Source: Syngnathus acus (lineage: Eukaryota; Chordata; Actinopteri; Syngnathiformes; Syngnathidae). Taken from it: a stretch of 64,000 bases of DNA. The notes under the pieces are model-generated. The model saw nothing but the letters and a program-made list of their open reading frames with translations. It was not told the origin of the DNA and did not search any database. The translations under genes were made by a program, and so were the position numbers. Shown piece after piece: positions 25,512 through 53,106 of the stretch (its first letter is position 1; every line of letters begins with the position of its first letter). The stretch is from contig NC_051101.1 of the NCBI RefSeq assembly GCF_901709675.1, forward strand, positions 3,845,501 through 3,909,500. The letters are read 5' to 3'.

Positions 25512-25526
25512 TCGCCCCCTGCTAGT
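25512..25526 (-). promoter_or_regulatory. candidate CTCF site
   Basis: On the minus strand the sequence reads ACTAGCAGGGGGCGA, a near-perfect CTCF core. A second, weaker GGGGGGCGCTG lies about 60 bp to the right. Motif only. Confidence 0.4.
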
Positions 25527-27689
25527 AAAAGTGTGCACATGCAAAGGTTGGCCATTCTAAACAATTATACAACCATGACGCTGGGGGGCGCTGCTGTTTC
25601 ATTAGAAGACGAAATATGAGCCAAACAACCATTGTTACTGTACTTCTGTATTTATTTTTCCTTCAAGTAGAAGCCAGCAGATGAAACGTGGACCAAGGAG
25701 AAAAAACAGAACAAATGGAGTGTTGCTTTTACTGTGACCCATTTTAATGCAAACAGTGCGGAGGCGGATGGGTGTTGGCATCATTGGTGAACTTCCTTAA
25801 TTGTTTTTGTGATTGACGCAAAACTACCTCGTTTCCCATCAACGCTGGAATTTCACCATGTGTGTCAATGGTGCAAGTCTCTTTCGAGTCATGATAAAAG
25901 CACAAGGAAGGATGAATGAAGCAAAGTAATGTGTGTGTACCGTACCTGTTGAAATTTAGATCCAGTAAATTCGTACAGAGATACGGAAATACCTTAGTGA
26001 CTTGGTGTGTGGCCAAAGGTTTACGATCAAATTTTTGGTGGCATTTCCGCAATCAAGGAATTTACTGGTTAATGTTTACACACTTTTAACAATACTGTCA
26101 CTAGTCACAGCGATCCAGGTCAGCACAAATACTCGACCAATGCGGATTTTGGGAGATTGATTACGATATGTGGCAGTTAAATTCCGATTACCAATTTAAA
26201 AAAAGTATATAATGGATAATTTACTTTGAAAAATTCAAATCTATGACAAACTTGATTCTGACAGTTTGTCACATAAACTCAACTTAGATTTCAACCCGCA
26301 TCTACGAAACACACAATGACATTGACAGTGACTCTCTTACAAATCATAATCCCAAATTGGATAAGTACTGTAAATAATAACATGTCACTGAGGCTACTTA
26401 TAAAAGCACAAACCAACAGTCATCAACATTCGACTTTTTATTAGATTCTGCCTACATGATTAAGCTCTCTGCTGTCGGATTTACGTCGGTGACCCAGCGT
26501 GAATGTGGGATCTAAAAACAAATGGAAACAGGACACCATCCTGCTATCCAGACATGTCTATCATCCCTGACAAAAGTGACATGTTTTTGACGGCTGAAGA
26601 TTTGCTTCTGACACGCTTCAGATGGATGCTGTCCATCTTTCTCTTTACTCGGCAGCATCCTCTCGGCTATCAAAAATGTCAACATTCTAATGAAGGCCAG
26701 CATTGCACAGTAAAAATCACACACTTCCTCTTTGTAATTCTCCAATTTCCTGGTCTGTGAAGCTACTTTGATGTATAATTAACTTTGCCTATGAAGGACA
26801 AAGAGCCAATCTTTCACAGTAATGCAACTACAAAGCAAAACGCAGGGCAATGAAAATTGTAACGCAATAAGCAGCTCCAAAGAAAAATGGCCGCCGCCTC
26901 CCAAGTTGACTGCATGCAATCTGAAATGTACAAAAACAACTGACAGAATGCCTTTGATAAAGGGTGCTGAGTCCCATTAAGTGATATATATCTTGAGAAG
27001 CCTAAGCAAGCAGTCAAAAGTCTCCTATAAAACAAATATTGCTTCCTGCAACCTCAAGGGAGCATTTAGATCTTGTCTGGCCATTAATTCTCTAAGCACA
27101 TGCAGCCACATTCCTGGCACGACCATTGTGAATACTGATGTCGGGGTTTAGGTCATTTGGGTGCATTAGAATTATTCTCCTCAGAGATTTTGAAAAGATT
27201 TGCTCTGGCCAAGGTGAAATGATACAATCATTTGCTCTAAGGTTAAACTGAAACACTTCATGACTAACATATTAATCAGGAGACAGTGGACTGTGTGTGA
27301 TATGGTTGCATACTTGAGTAATCCTTCGAGAACTTTAGAAAAGCTTTTTGACAGACAGGAAGTGGAAAAAATAACTTTAGGAAAAAACTGGGCCCACTGT
27401 TATGTTTTATATGTTTTATTTTGACTTCAGGAAGACTGCCAGGGCCGTTGAAAGACTGTAGATAGGCTGGATGTGGTCAGATGGCCATATTTCGTTTCGG
27501 CACACTTGTGCAAGTCTGCCCCTCAAAACAAGCTAATTTCAGCATGACAAGAAATAGTGTGTTGAAAGTATAATGCAGCTTGATCCTTGTGATATTTTGA
27601 CCAAATGAATATCAGTGAAACATCTGACAATCATTTTAAATGCGTTTGATGTGTTCAGGCAACACATGAAAGTCATGAGGTTTTTTGTT

Positions 27690-28538
27690 TCGCTCACATG
27701 CCGACGGCTGAAACCTCCATGCCGGTAGGCGTCGCTGTTTCACGGCTACTGTCGTACCTCTCCCCTCGCATCCACCAAACCTCAGCGAAAAGGCTGAAGG
27801 TTGAAACGCAGAACACAGCCTCGCAAAGAGAGCACCAGACCGGGCTCGACAAGCCGTGGAAAAAGCAAGCGACGTCACTCCTCCGGAGTCGGTCACCATC
27901 GCGGCTGTCCCTTCCCTGAACTGACCCCCGCCAAGGTCCTCCGCCTCCTCCTCGGCTGGGGCGGGAGGGATACGCCACCACGGATTGCCGCACACACGCG
28001 GACATGGACTAGCGAAGGCACTGGAAAAAAAGTTGGCGTTTACTCGGCGACGAGACAAAATGTGGCGCGGTTGTGTCGCACCTCGACGTCAAGGTCAGAA
28101 TCCGAGCCACGACGCCGCCGCCTTGCGAGCGACTTTGCCGGGAAGGGGACAGAGAGACGCGGAGGGGGATGCCGCTGCGTGTCACTTTTCTCCAGCATCA
28201 GTAGTAACACCTTTCCCCGGAGAGGACATTCGCTCTCGCTGCTAGGTCACGCCGACAAACTTGTCTAAAAGCCCAGAAAAGGAGGACTTGCCCCGACTTC
28301 CGTGTCTTAAAATATGAGTCTCTTTCATTTACCGTGACGTTTCCTGCTTTCCTCCCTTCGCTGCACACCTGGCTAGCCAAGACGCGCCACACCGACTAGC
28401 TAACCGAATAAACCTTTCCTGGTTCCGAATTGTTTTGAGTTCCACACGCCTAGACTGGCTCGGTTCACGTGGCGAAGTTCCAACCAACAAACAGCCCAAC
28501 TTTGTTTTGTTTTTTAACTTCAACACCTCCCCTAAAAA
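27690..28538 (+). promoter_or_regulatory. slc9a1: CpG-rich slc9a1 promoter/5' UTR region
   Basis: CpG dinucleotides become dense from about 27.69 kb, against an AT-rich background, and stay so through the first slc9a1 coding exon. Long open frames on both strands here reflect GC content. The transcription start site is not resolvable and no TATA box is evident. Confidence 0.5.
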
Positions 28539-42922
<14,384 letters not shown>

Positions 42923-45840
42923 AAAGTTGGAGGAAGGTGCGTGCTTCAGTGCTCAAGACGATTAGCCAAAAACTGCGAGCAGGGAGGAAAAAAAAAGAGC
43001 CATTAGTCGTTTTGTCGTCATCGCTCTTTACTTTTAAAAGACGCAGTCACGGTTACGCGACCTTCAGGAATGAACTATGCATTACCAAAGGGACTGTTTG
43101 TAGTTCTTTGAGGTTCTATTTCCATTTTTTGTGTAATATATCGGAGATGGGCGGGGTTCTCCGGCACGACAACGAATCAGCTTCTCCCAAAACGAAGCCA
43201 ATCGCATTCATTCTGTCACTTGAAATCACACCGCGTGGATGAGGTCTCACCGCATATTTTTGCCTTATTTGATGTCACTCGGTGCAATTATTATTTTTTT
43301 TTCATCAGCATTGCCTTTTATTTTCAGGGATTGCCAACATTGGTATAAAGGAGTATTACGGGCGCACTCAAAACAAAAACAAACATATGTACAATGACAA
43401 TAGGAAAAAGTAACTAAGAAAAAAATCCTTCCTAAGTTTTACCAGTCTTGGTGGCTTATACGCTTTTGGTTTCCCCTCCCGACCACCATTTTTAGTGCGT
43501 TGATAAACTCGTTTTCTTAATTAAGGGAGGGGCAAGACAGCGAATGTTCTGATGTCATGCACAGTGTTTATTTTTGCTGATGTTAAATGTCTGTCATGTT
43601 AAAAGTAGCTCCCTTTAACAATCACTCCAGCAAACAAACAATCAACGCTCGCTGTCTTCAAGATGTACACGCACATTTCTTTTGCTTGTCCTTTATCACT
43701 GTGCGACAGTAGTCTGTGCTTCCGAGACTGGTCTTTGCATGACATGGCTAAATAAGTAATTAATACAGTTCTATGCAGCATAAAGGGGTAGACAAATGAT
43801 GTAAAACAAAAAAAAAGTAAATTAATTCTATTTAGTTATGTTGAGGTGGATTAATATCGGACTGCGGCTTTAATGATTGCACGTTTCCTCAATGTAAAAA
43901 GATGCACTGCTGCACGAGGTCGTTACGCAAATGAAAAGTATGAAAATTTAGAGCTACACTGCTATGACAAAATATTGGCAAAAGATTATAAAAGCAGTGA
44001 TATTTGTATCAGTAAATGTTATTTTCTAAGAATGCTTATAACATTACAAGAGCGGTTTTTATTTTCACCATTAGGAACTTGTAAGATTTTTCTTGTAACA
44101 TTGGGAATTTTTGGGGCATTATAAGAACTCTAAACATGACTATTATGAATGTGTCTTTATATTAAGGTTTTGTTAACAAAAAAGGCTTAATTTCAAGTAA
44201 TGGTGCAATTGATCAAAGTAATACATTTGAATAATTTCATAATCTGGTAAAAAAAAAATTCCTTCTGTCTTGAAATCTTCAGACTATTCTTGCATTGTTC
44301 CAACTTTTGTCTTGTGCTTTCAGTATAATTTCAGTGTGGCCCTAAATTTTCATTTACATTGTGAAAAAACATTTTCACATCGCATCGGCGATCGCTTAAC
44401 GGAATTTCGCCGTAAATATGTGTAAGCGCAGTCCTTGTATGTTATATTCACTTGATATTTTTCCAAAGATTCTTTATTTTATGATGACAAAATGGATGTT
44501 TCCAGGCCAACATTGCTGGTTTCGAAAGCCGTAGAGAGCAGAAAGATAATTGTTCATCCTTTCTTTATGGCTTTCTCATGGCCTTTTTTTATGGAATGTG
44601 TACTTCATTCAGGACCTCACCAGCATTTCACCACAGCTTTCGCTCCGTGTCTTTGAGAACACTGTGCTTTTCTATTATTTGCCTTTTAAATCATTGAGTG
44701 GCTTTCATGGCTTTACATGGACGTATCAGTCGCTAAAGTACCGTTCACTTTAAATATGTACACGTGTGCCGTAATAATGCATAAAATGTGCTTTGCGTCT
44801 CATGTTTACATTGCTGCAGAGGCTTCATTTCTTTTGAAGAAATGCTCTCGGATCTTTTCAGAATACAATACTTCGCTAGTTTGTGCTGAGAATTTCCTTG
44901 AAGATCTTAAAAGAGTCTTTAGTGGACGGTGGAGTTCCAACTGGATCGTGTAGTTTCAATCATGAGGTTATGTAATCAAATTGCTTTGACGCTAACTTAA
45001 AATGCGTTTTAATGCAAATCTAGTTTGATTAGCCCCTCGGTTTGGTTTCTTATGTTGAGTGTGAAAACAAAAACCAAAGCTCCTCCCCAAAAATATCTGA
45101 CCTAATTTCTTATATTACAACATCAATGTACATGTATAGTTCACCGAATTCAAAGAAACCAAAGCCGAGGGGACGCATGCTAATTTTACAAGACCATTTG
45201 GACCAGACAATGTCAAATAATATTTGAGTAGATGACAATTATACAAATATATTTATATAATCCTATACATGCAGTATGACTTCATCCAGCTAAAGACTTT
45301 TAAAATCGTTATTTTACTCACCCTCACGTTACCTCTCAGCGCTCGCGTCCTTTCTCTCTCTCTCTCTCGTACCATTTAAATGCCGCCACCACGAGCACTT
45401 TAACGGCGCAGAAAGAACCTTCATCTCCAAACGACGTCAGTCGGAGCAATAAGTAGCTTTCATATCGTCACGTATGACACAGGTCTTAAAAACCGATGCT
45501 TTTACCTGGGAACCTTTCCTCCCTCCGCTAGGACAGCGACTCTCGAGTCTCTTATGATATTCTCTTCTTCATCACTAATCCTGGTCTGTAAATGTTGCTT
45601 TGTCAGCATTTCCTGTTTGAAAGTTATTATTTTTGATATACGTAAATGGGAAAATGTACATAGACAAAGATATTGTATGTATTAGAAATGTATGATTCTA
45701 ATGTGCAAAAAACAAAAAACTGAGAATCAAGCGTGGACTTGCCTAATGAATCATCACAAAGCTTTCAGCATTCCATTCCCGTTCTAACAATCCGCATCAA
45801 TCAAAAACTAACGACCTAACAAACTATCTACCGAAATAAA
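42923..45840 (+). other. slc9a1: slc9a1 3' UTR
   Basis: AT-rich sequence without coding potential follows the stop. The most convincing poly(A) signal is AATAAA at 45835-45840, giving a 3' UTR of about 2.9 kb. Earlier cleavage is possible. The extent is inferred. Confidence 0.45.
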
Positions 45841-46400
45841 GGTTTACTTTCTAACTCTGCTGTCACCGTGTCGTCTATTTATGATGTTTGGATTGGTTAT
45901 TTTTTCCAACGCAGCCCCCCAATTACCACCATAACGGTTTTGTAATAGTTTTTTGTTATAATCTGAAGCTATAAAAGTACCATCGCAATAGTCTTTGCTG
46001 AAAAGAAAAAAAAAAAACATTCTATGCCTTCCAAAAACAAACATTTTGATGATGCTATTTTTCTGCATCTGACACATTTTCCAATTGCATTTATGGTGTG
46101 CAATAGCTACAATTGTTCTGCCTCGTTCAAATGTTTTGTCACTGCTGCCAAAAGAGCTTAGTGAGGAAAACAGGGTTTCCCTTTGTCTAATTCAAACTCA
46201 CACAATGACTTGGATTGTGTTTGTTGAGCAGCCTGACAGACTTTCCTCCTAAGTCATATTGTTTGCCATGGATATGATTGCGCCTCACAATGTGGCTCAT
46301 GCAAATATCTTGTATTATTTTCTGTCTAGTCTGGACCCTCTGGTAAAGGCAATTTTTTTAGGACAGAAGGCTCGCCTCCTTGCCATTTCCAAAAGCAGGC

Positions 46401-46415
46401 CCGCAGAGGGCGCTG
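46401..46415 (+). promoter_or_regulatory. candidate CTCF site
   Basis: CCGCAGAGGGCGCTG is a near-ideal CTCF core. It lies between slc9a1 and man1c1. Motif match only. Confidence 0.45.
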
Positions 46416-48419
46416 TCCAGCCGCAATAAAACTAGCTCCTTGCTTGAAGTATACCGAAAAGCAAAGCGACGTGTTTAATCGGCGTGTGGCCTCCAATTGC
46501 ATTTGTTTAATGGCCTGTTTGCTGTTGCATCCGCTCTCATTTACATGCACCATGGAATCCTTTAATGTATGCCACAAATTGATGCCTTTTTAGCCGAGTT
46601 GTTTAAAGGACTGTAAACAAGATTTTTCTGCTTCACTGCAATCGTCTTAACTTTTCAAAACGCATTGTGGGATGCAGTGAGGGCAGTATACAGAGAGTAA
46701 CTTATACTCACTATCTCATGTAGAGTACATAAAAATACTTGAGTACAAGTGTGCTAACAGAAAATAAGTTTTGGAAGTTGCACTAAAATGAGTTGTTTCA
46801 TGCAGAAGATAAAGAATATATGCTTGTGAGTATTATTTAGTCTATCGACATGTGTTGATGCAATATTTCTATTAAAATATTCAACGTTAGAAACAGCAAC
46901 TCTAGCATGCTATTCGTTAGTTTGCGTATGACGTTTCCTATTGTGTTAACATCAAGCCAACAAAAAAGGAATATTTACTACCCAGACTAAAAAAAACACA
47001 CACTAATGCACTGTTTTAGCCACATCCTCAAATTACTTTAAATGGTTTTTAAAACAAACAAAAAGAAGTTTTTAGTACTTACAGGAGCTATAAGGTTCCT
47101 GGTTCCCCATGAAAATACGAGAGCAAAATCTCCTTTAACCAGAGTTCCTGTTGTCTAAACACACAGCAACCCTCTTAAAACTCCCGGGATCAAGTTCCTG
47201 TACTTTCAAGAGTTCACAAATCTTTGGCACACAGCTCTCTCAACATCTCTGACTGGAACTTGTTATTTCCAGGAAGTAGCAAGAACTCAACGTGCCTGGA
47301 AATACAACTGCAGGCCCTTTCAAGAGACGGCCAAATCTGTAAATAAATAATCATATAAAAATAGATGCAGGTGCCCTCAGGGGGCTTCTCGGTGAAGTAA
47401 AACAAGAGTTTTTAGCTGTGCGCCAGCATTTATTTCCATCCTTGTGACCAGCTAAAGGCTGTGTGACTAATAGTATTACACAAATGTGACATAATGAGTA
47501 ATTGTTTCGAGTAAGCAAGTCACAGTAAGACACTTTCTACTCAATGTGCTCACTTATTCCTTCATTTGTCATATGAGGGGGAAAACAGACAACTGGTATT
47601 CAGCTTAAGTGCATTTTTACATGATTTCCATTGACAATTGCCAGTTCAAACCTGCTCGGAATGCTTCGTGCCCAAATGTTTCTTTGAATGTGTTTTATGT
47701 AGTTTTTTTTATAGTTGCTGGTAGGATGGATGACTACAGATGTCTTTTGGATTATGGAGAGATGGAGAAGAGAACATAACCAAAAAAAGGCAAGCACTGA
47801 AAATAAAGATAGGAAGAAAAGGTACAGAAGGGAATTGGAAGGGGGAATTATAAATAGAATTCATGGAAAATGCGAGTGTCACTGATTCTAGGTTTGAATC
47901 CTTCCTGGTTTGGGAAGCAAGAAATAAATAAAGGAAGGAAAAAAAGACAGGTGGGTAAGAAAGGGATAGAAAGAAATGTATTTGAAAAGTATTGATGATG
48001 GAAGGCAGAGAACCTCTTCCTCAGTTTTAAGTTATTTGTTATTTGAATCAGCTTGGCAACAAAGTAATGAGAAAGAAAAGAAGAAAAAGCAAGGAAAGTA
48101 GGTCAGTGTAAAAGAATCAGGGAAAATTGAGAAAAAATGGAAGGGAAAAAGATGGATGGCGGAAGCAATAGATAATAGCGATAATTATAGCGGTTTTGAA
48201 TAAATAAAAACTAAATCGCAAATATAATTTCCATTGAAATTTAGCAGTGATGTTTTTTTTCTGCTTGTCCAAACAAGTTTGCTGTGGGAGAAGGGAGGAC
48301 CACGTCTTTATTCCATGACTGTCTGCCCTAAACATAGCCTGCTGGGTGAGAGTCTTGCTACTGAGGTCCGCCACATTGCAACTTTTTTTCTTATTTATTT
48401 AATATATGTAAATATAACC

Positions 48420-48588
48420 TACCGTAATTTTCGGACTATAAGTCGCGGTTTTTTTTTTTTCATAGTTTGGGTGGGGGGGGGGGGGGCGACTTATAATAAG
48501 GAGCGACTTATATGTGTTTTGTTTCAAAACTTTTCCAAAAAAAAAGTGAAACCGCGATAAACGAACCGCGATGTAGCAAGGGATTACT
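48420..48588. mobile_element. chimeric MITE, copy 2
   Basis: The left half is the same TA-CCGTAATTTTCGG element as at 40099 and 51104 (including a long G-run). The right half changes to CCGCGATAAACGAACCGCGA and ATGTAGCAAGGGATTACTG, the inverted end of a different fish MITE family. The right TIR of the first family is absent. Confidence 0.6.
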
Positions 48589-48600
48589 GGAATTTGAATT

Positions 48601-49679
48601 TCAAGTGACGTCAGCAGCGCGTGGCGCGGCGGTTGTTTACAAAAAGGACAAAGATTGATACTACCGGCATCATTAGCGGCTTTATGATGCGGCTTTGTTT
48701 CTAAGTGACACGGAGGACGAAGAGTTTGAAGGATTTAAGGATTTGGAGTGACACAGAAGGTTTGAAAAACTATGATGGCTTTTACGCCCGCCCGCAACGT
48801 GTGTTGTGATAAGCTGCCGCGTGAATCCATCAAAGGCATCCGAGCATCCCACTGGATCACCGAGTAAAGAAGAAGGGTGGACCGCCCCCCCCCCCTCTCT
48901 CTCTCTCTCGCTCGCTCGCTCCCCCTCTCCCTCTCCTGCTGCACTACCTGAGCTTGTACAGTGTCTCCTCCACATCCTCCAGGCGGACCTCCGCGGCGGC
49001 TGCAACAGCACACACTGCGCGAGAGAGCCGAGCGAGGCGCGGCTGAGGCGGCTACGAGCAGCTGCGTGTCCTCCCCTGCCTGTTCACCCAGGCGTTTGGA
49101 TATCTTTTCTCTGTTTGTTCATCGAGTCGGATAAGTTGGCGCAGGACATAAAAAAAGGCTTTCTCCCGTCCTTTCGTCCGTTTCACACCACCCGGCCATC
49201 GGCTTGTCGCTGCGTGTTGACGCCGGAGAGGAAGGGCGAAGAGCGGCGTTGCGAGGAGGAGGCGCCCCCAAAGCCAGTTGCGTGAGCTCGGATGGTAACG
49301 CTGGATTCATGTTATCGTGGAGGGATTATCCATCGATGAGGGTTTGTTATTGACAGCCCTGCGCGTGTGTGAGCATCATGCATCCACACACAACTTTGTC
49401 CACGTCTCCTCTGCGTGTGTTTTATTAGAGAAAGAAGAAAGAGAAGCTTGCAGGGTTAACAAAAAAAAAAAAAAAAAAAACACCGGTAGCATGCACCAGA
49501 GACGCTGCAGCCCGTCACTAAAGAGAGCCCGGGGTGGCGGGCTTGTGTTGCCAGCTCTTTGCTAAAAAAGCTCAAGTGTTGCCTGGAAGCCAGGCCTTGT
49601 GCACTGCCAACCAGCTGTGTGGAGGGAAGCAAAAAAAAAAAGCATCTGAAAGACTCCCGAACAGAAGAAGTTATCCCAG
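48601..49679 (+). promoter_or_regulatory. man1c1: CpG-rich man1c1 promoter/5' UTR region
   Basis: GC- and CpG-rich sequence with a C-run and CT/CG microsatellite at 48884-48925, continuing into the first coding exon. A 20-A run lies at about 49461-49480. Several upstream ATGs and a 159-codon open frame are composition-driven. The start site is not fixed. Confidence 0.5.
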
Positions 49680-50255
49680 ATGGTGTTCCGAAAGTTGCCG
49701 GGCGTTTCTGCGTCCGGCATGGGTCTTCGCCTGTCGCAGAAGTTTGTCTTTTTGCTCTTCCTGTCAGGCTTGGTGACCCTTTGCTTCGGGGCGCTCTTCT
49801 TCTTGCCAGACTCGGTGAGGCTGAAGCGCATCTTCTTATTCAAGAGTGAGAGCCAACCGGCCACGGCGGCGGGTTCAGGCATGGCGGCGGAAAACGATGC
49901 CAGCGAGCGCTCCAAGAGTCAACGAGACCAGGAGCACCCGCGAGGGGTGACCTCCGCCAAGGGGGAGAGCGGAGTCGTCGTGATTGCTGGCGGAGCCGGC
50001 GGAGGAGGTCTTGCCAGGCTTAAGGCTCTCACCCGTAAGACACCTCCATCCTACGAGGCCACTGAGGAACGTCTGGCCGGCGGAAAAGCTCAGGAGGACA
50101 TGACCCTGGCATCAGACAAAGACTCCTCGCCTGACTCAGGTGCAACGTTTGCCTACAAAAAGTTCCGGAGGTGTCTGCTGAAGCCGCCACTGGGGAGGGA
50201 CGGCGGCAAACCGAGGGACCCCAAGACAGACAAGCGGCGGGAGAAAGTCAAAGAG
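49680..50255 (+). CDS. man1c1: Golgi alpha-1,2-mannosidase IC, first coding exon (partial gene)
   Basis: 192 codons from ATG at 49680 to the donor gtaaga after GAG at 50255, phase 0. The start MVFRKLPGVS leads into GLRLSQKFVFLLFLSGLVTL CFGALFFLPDS, nearly identical to human MAN1C1. This is a short cytosolic tail and a type II signal anchor (about residues 22-42). The Ser/Gly-rich luminal stem follows and ends DKRREKVKE, matching human REKIKE just before the catalytic domain. The enzyme is a class I (GH47) Golgi mannosidase trimming Man8-9 N-glycans toward Man5; the catalytic domain is in later exons, outside the window. MAN1A1/MAN1A2 share the anchor but differ around GLRL-QKF. Confidence 0.93.
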
Positions 50256-51103
50256 GTAAGAGCCGATGTTTTGACTTTTGTTTCTCTTTGCGAGCTGTCA
50301 TAAGAACAAAACAGATCACATAATTAGTAATTAACATCTCCGTTGAGGCAGAGAGCGTCTTTGATTGAATCAGAGGGACACAAAAGACTTGAAGCGATCC
50401 GCCGCCGATTCGTGTTGCGGGTCCAATATTGAAGCTGCAAGAGAGATGATAAAAGTCTCCTAATGATCACAAAAGGCTGTGCTAATGCCACCAGCCTGCC
50501 GAAGATAAAGCATCTCAGATTGCCATTTTTTTCTTTTTTTAGAGGGGAAACCCATTAAGGTCTTATTTTTAGAAGCGACTTTGAACTGTTGCCACAAAAG
50601 GAGCAAAGGTGATGACACTGTGGCAAGAAAACCTCTTTAGCCTTGTGACTTAGATAAAATTTGGATTTGTACACCATGACACCTTCTCCTGCCGCGACAC
50701 GCCTCTTAGGCCGGCGGGGACAGGGCAGCATGATCACCGAGGTGTCGGCGGATGGCAGCGCTGCCTCTCCTGGTCCCCCCCTCGTGTGGGGCGACCTCTC
50801 TGTGACTAGCTTCCTCGTTTGCACATAAAATGTCAGCGTGACTTTGCCCGTCAAGCTGAGCTCTGCACAAGTTTTGTGTTTCAGCCGCCGGCTCTGGTCA
50901 TCTGAGGCTAAAGCGATTTTTCTACTGCTGCGCTTCTGTTGCCAATTTATTTATTAACTATTTTATTTATTTTTTAATGACTAGCCCCTTTACAAAGCCA
51001 AACTGCTTGCTTGCACACACAAGTTTCTGTGGTATGCAAATCACCTTTTACTTAGCCCACTCAGATTTTCCGTTATTATTCTGCCAAAATATGCACTACT
51101 TAC

Positions 51104-51277
51104 TACCGTAATTTTCGGACTATAAGTCGCGGCTTTTTTTCATAGTTTGGGTGGGGGGGCGACTTATACTCAGGAGCGATTTATATACATATATATGTTT
51201 TTTTTTCACTTTTTTGGGCATTTTATGGCTGGTGCGACTTATACTCCGGTGCGACTTATAGTCCGAAAATTACGGTA
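51104..51277 (-). mobile_element. TA-flanked MITE, copy 3
   Basis: Full-length member of the 40099 family in reverse orientation. Both TIRs (CCGTAATTTTCGGACTATAA and its complement) are intact inside TA dinucleotides, with close internal similarity. Confidence 0.8.
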
Positions 51278-51869
51278 CAAGAGAGATTGCCATCGCTAAT
51301 TTGTGAACTGTTTTGAGTTTTAGTTCATGTCGACGGCCACATCACAAAATAGAATTGATCATTAAATCTGATTTCTGCACGTAATTAATTTTTTTTACAA
51401 CAACAATCGATGATGCCAGTAGATCTCCGTTGTGAGCTCCAGTTTCCATGTTGTTTTGAGCACGTTGAACCCTGGCTGGAATTGTTCTCATTTTCGCTTG
51501 GAGTTGCGATATGTCCTATTTTGCCTTTTTCCCCCCCCAAATGCATCGTGAGAACATAATGGTTCCCACAAGTCAAGTCCTCTTTCATTTTGACTTATTC
51601 ATTTTGACTCATCAAATTACTGCTAAGCAACAAAGTGTCTAGGTACTTGTTTGATGGTCGTGATAGCTTATCAGTATGTGTAGGTGGAGACATATAGGAG
51701 ATGGAGAAAAAAGGACAGCCGAGGGTAAACATTTGCCAGTTGTTGAAAGCAAATGTCTACCGTGCAGCCCCGACTGACTTGCACATACGCAAATAAACGC
51801 TTTCAGGTTGTTGTTTTTTGTTTTTTTTTGCACTGTGCAGATACCAAAAGACCTCAGTTGTAGGAATTC

Positions 51870-52041
51870 AATATTTTGTATTTATTTATTTAAATATTTA
51901 TTTTGTATTTATTTAAATAGTTGCTTTTTTAAAATGTGTTTTTATTTATTTAAATATTTATTTTGTATTTATTTATTTAAATACTTTTTTTTAAAAATAT
52001 GTTTATTTAGATATTTGTTAATTTATTAATTTAGATTTTTG
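51870..52041. repeat. AT-rich minisatellite (TTTATTTAAATA units)
   Basis: Blocks of TATTTATTTAAATATTTATT spaced by TTTTGTA recur about five times. Strongly A/T-skewed and non-coding. Confidence 0.85.
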
Positions 52042-53106
52042 AAATCATTTTTTCAGGGGGGAGGTTAGTCACCGACACGTGAGAGGTAGCAGCTGGTTTA
52101 GCTGATGAAGCGCTATCGTTTCCTGAAGCGTTTGTCGTCGGGTGACATTGAAACAGGAAAAGGAAGTACAGCGGTATCAGTTATGTTTTTTTTTTTTTTT
52201 TATTCCTTTTTTGCATATAGAGCATGTTTCACCCCCTTCCGGCCCCCCCTGCCTTTGCCATACAGTAACTCATTTCCAAAGCTTTTTAGCCCATAGGATC
52301 CTGTTTCATTTTGACTTAATGACTGCACAATAAGACTAAAGTAAAACAAAGAAGGGCTAAACTGACCATTGAAGCATATTTAGCCATAAAATGTTGCTGT
52401 CACCTCCTAGTTCTCCTCTTTAGATTGTGTGTTTCTGCTGATAGCTCATAAAAATGCCCGTCAAGGTGAACATTCTCTGATACGGAAGAAAAAAAAAAAA
52501 CACATTTGTGTTTTGTTTTTTTCCACTTCATCTTCCACGGATTGCGGTGTTGAAAGCGTTGCGTAACGTAAGCAGCTTGCAGCCTTTTTCCTGGTGACGA
52601 GTCCCACTCAACACATTGCAGATGTTCTTCCCTTTGTTTCTTCCACACTCCTCCCTCAAACTTTCTTGTTTGAAATCAGGCATCGGCAGTGGTTTTTTTC
52701 CAACTTGCAGCCCCCCCTCATGTTTGCCATTCTAGCCTAAGGTTTTTTTTGTTTTTGCGTCATTTCCTTTTTAAAAGAAAAAAAACGAAGAAAGTCTTCT
52801 AAGGCATATAGGTGCAGCTCAGATTTCATCACCAAGATTTTCTCCCCCAGCAAGATGCGATGTTGCAATAAGTTCCACGCAAAAGCCAATTTCTCGAGAG
52901 GGGGTGTCTCTTGCTGGCATAATGGGGTCATTGTGCATAGCCCCCAAACCCCCACCACCCAAAGTGTCTGAAGACTCGCCATCGGGCTCTAAAACAACAC
53001 GTTTGATTGCGTTCCAGCCTTTGTGCTAAGATGAAGCCAAATTTATTTGATGGGGATTTTTCTTTCCTTTTCTGTACACTTTGTGACGAGAGGACTATCA
53101 GGCTGT

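Larger units (their letters stand above)
10288..27689. other. 17-kb intergenic region, no gene supported
   Basis: This separates fam110d (minus) and slc9a1 (plus). The fam110d promoter and any 5' exon should lie near 10.3-10.8 kb but cannot be fixed. Open frames, up to 180 codons, have no recognisable family, no splice-linked partners and AT-biased composition. Repeats seen: a non-LTR tail at 14340-14585, GA and TG microsatellites at 16445-16631, TTGACT-rich degenerate repeats at 20000-20242, and a CTCF-like motif at 25512-25526. Confidence 0.6.
45841..48600. other. intergenic slc9a1-man1c1
   Basis: No gene seen. A CTCF-like motif is at 46401-46415, and a MITE chimera begins at 48420. The remainder is AT-rich with A/G-rich stretches near 47.75-48.15 kb. 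Confidence 0.6.

Noticed and set aside
27801-28268. 155-codon plus-strand ORF upstream of slc9a1, and 140-codon minus-strand ORF
   Set aside because: CpG-island sequence with few stop codons; Arg/Ser-rich on both strands and no homology recognised.
47878-47915. B-box-like GGTTTGAATCC suggesting a tRNA gene
   Set aside because: No A-box or acceptor stem at the right distance.
48806-49285. 159-codon ORF upstream of man1c1
   Set aside because: Spans the CT/CG microsatellite and CpG-rich 5' UTR; low complexity, not a protein family.
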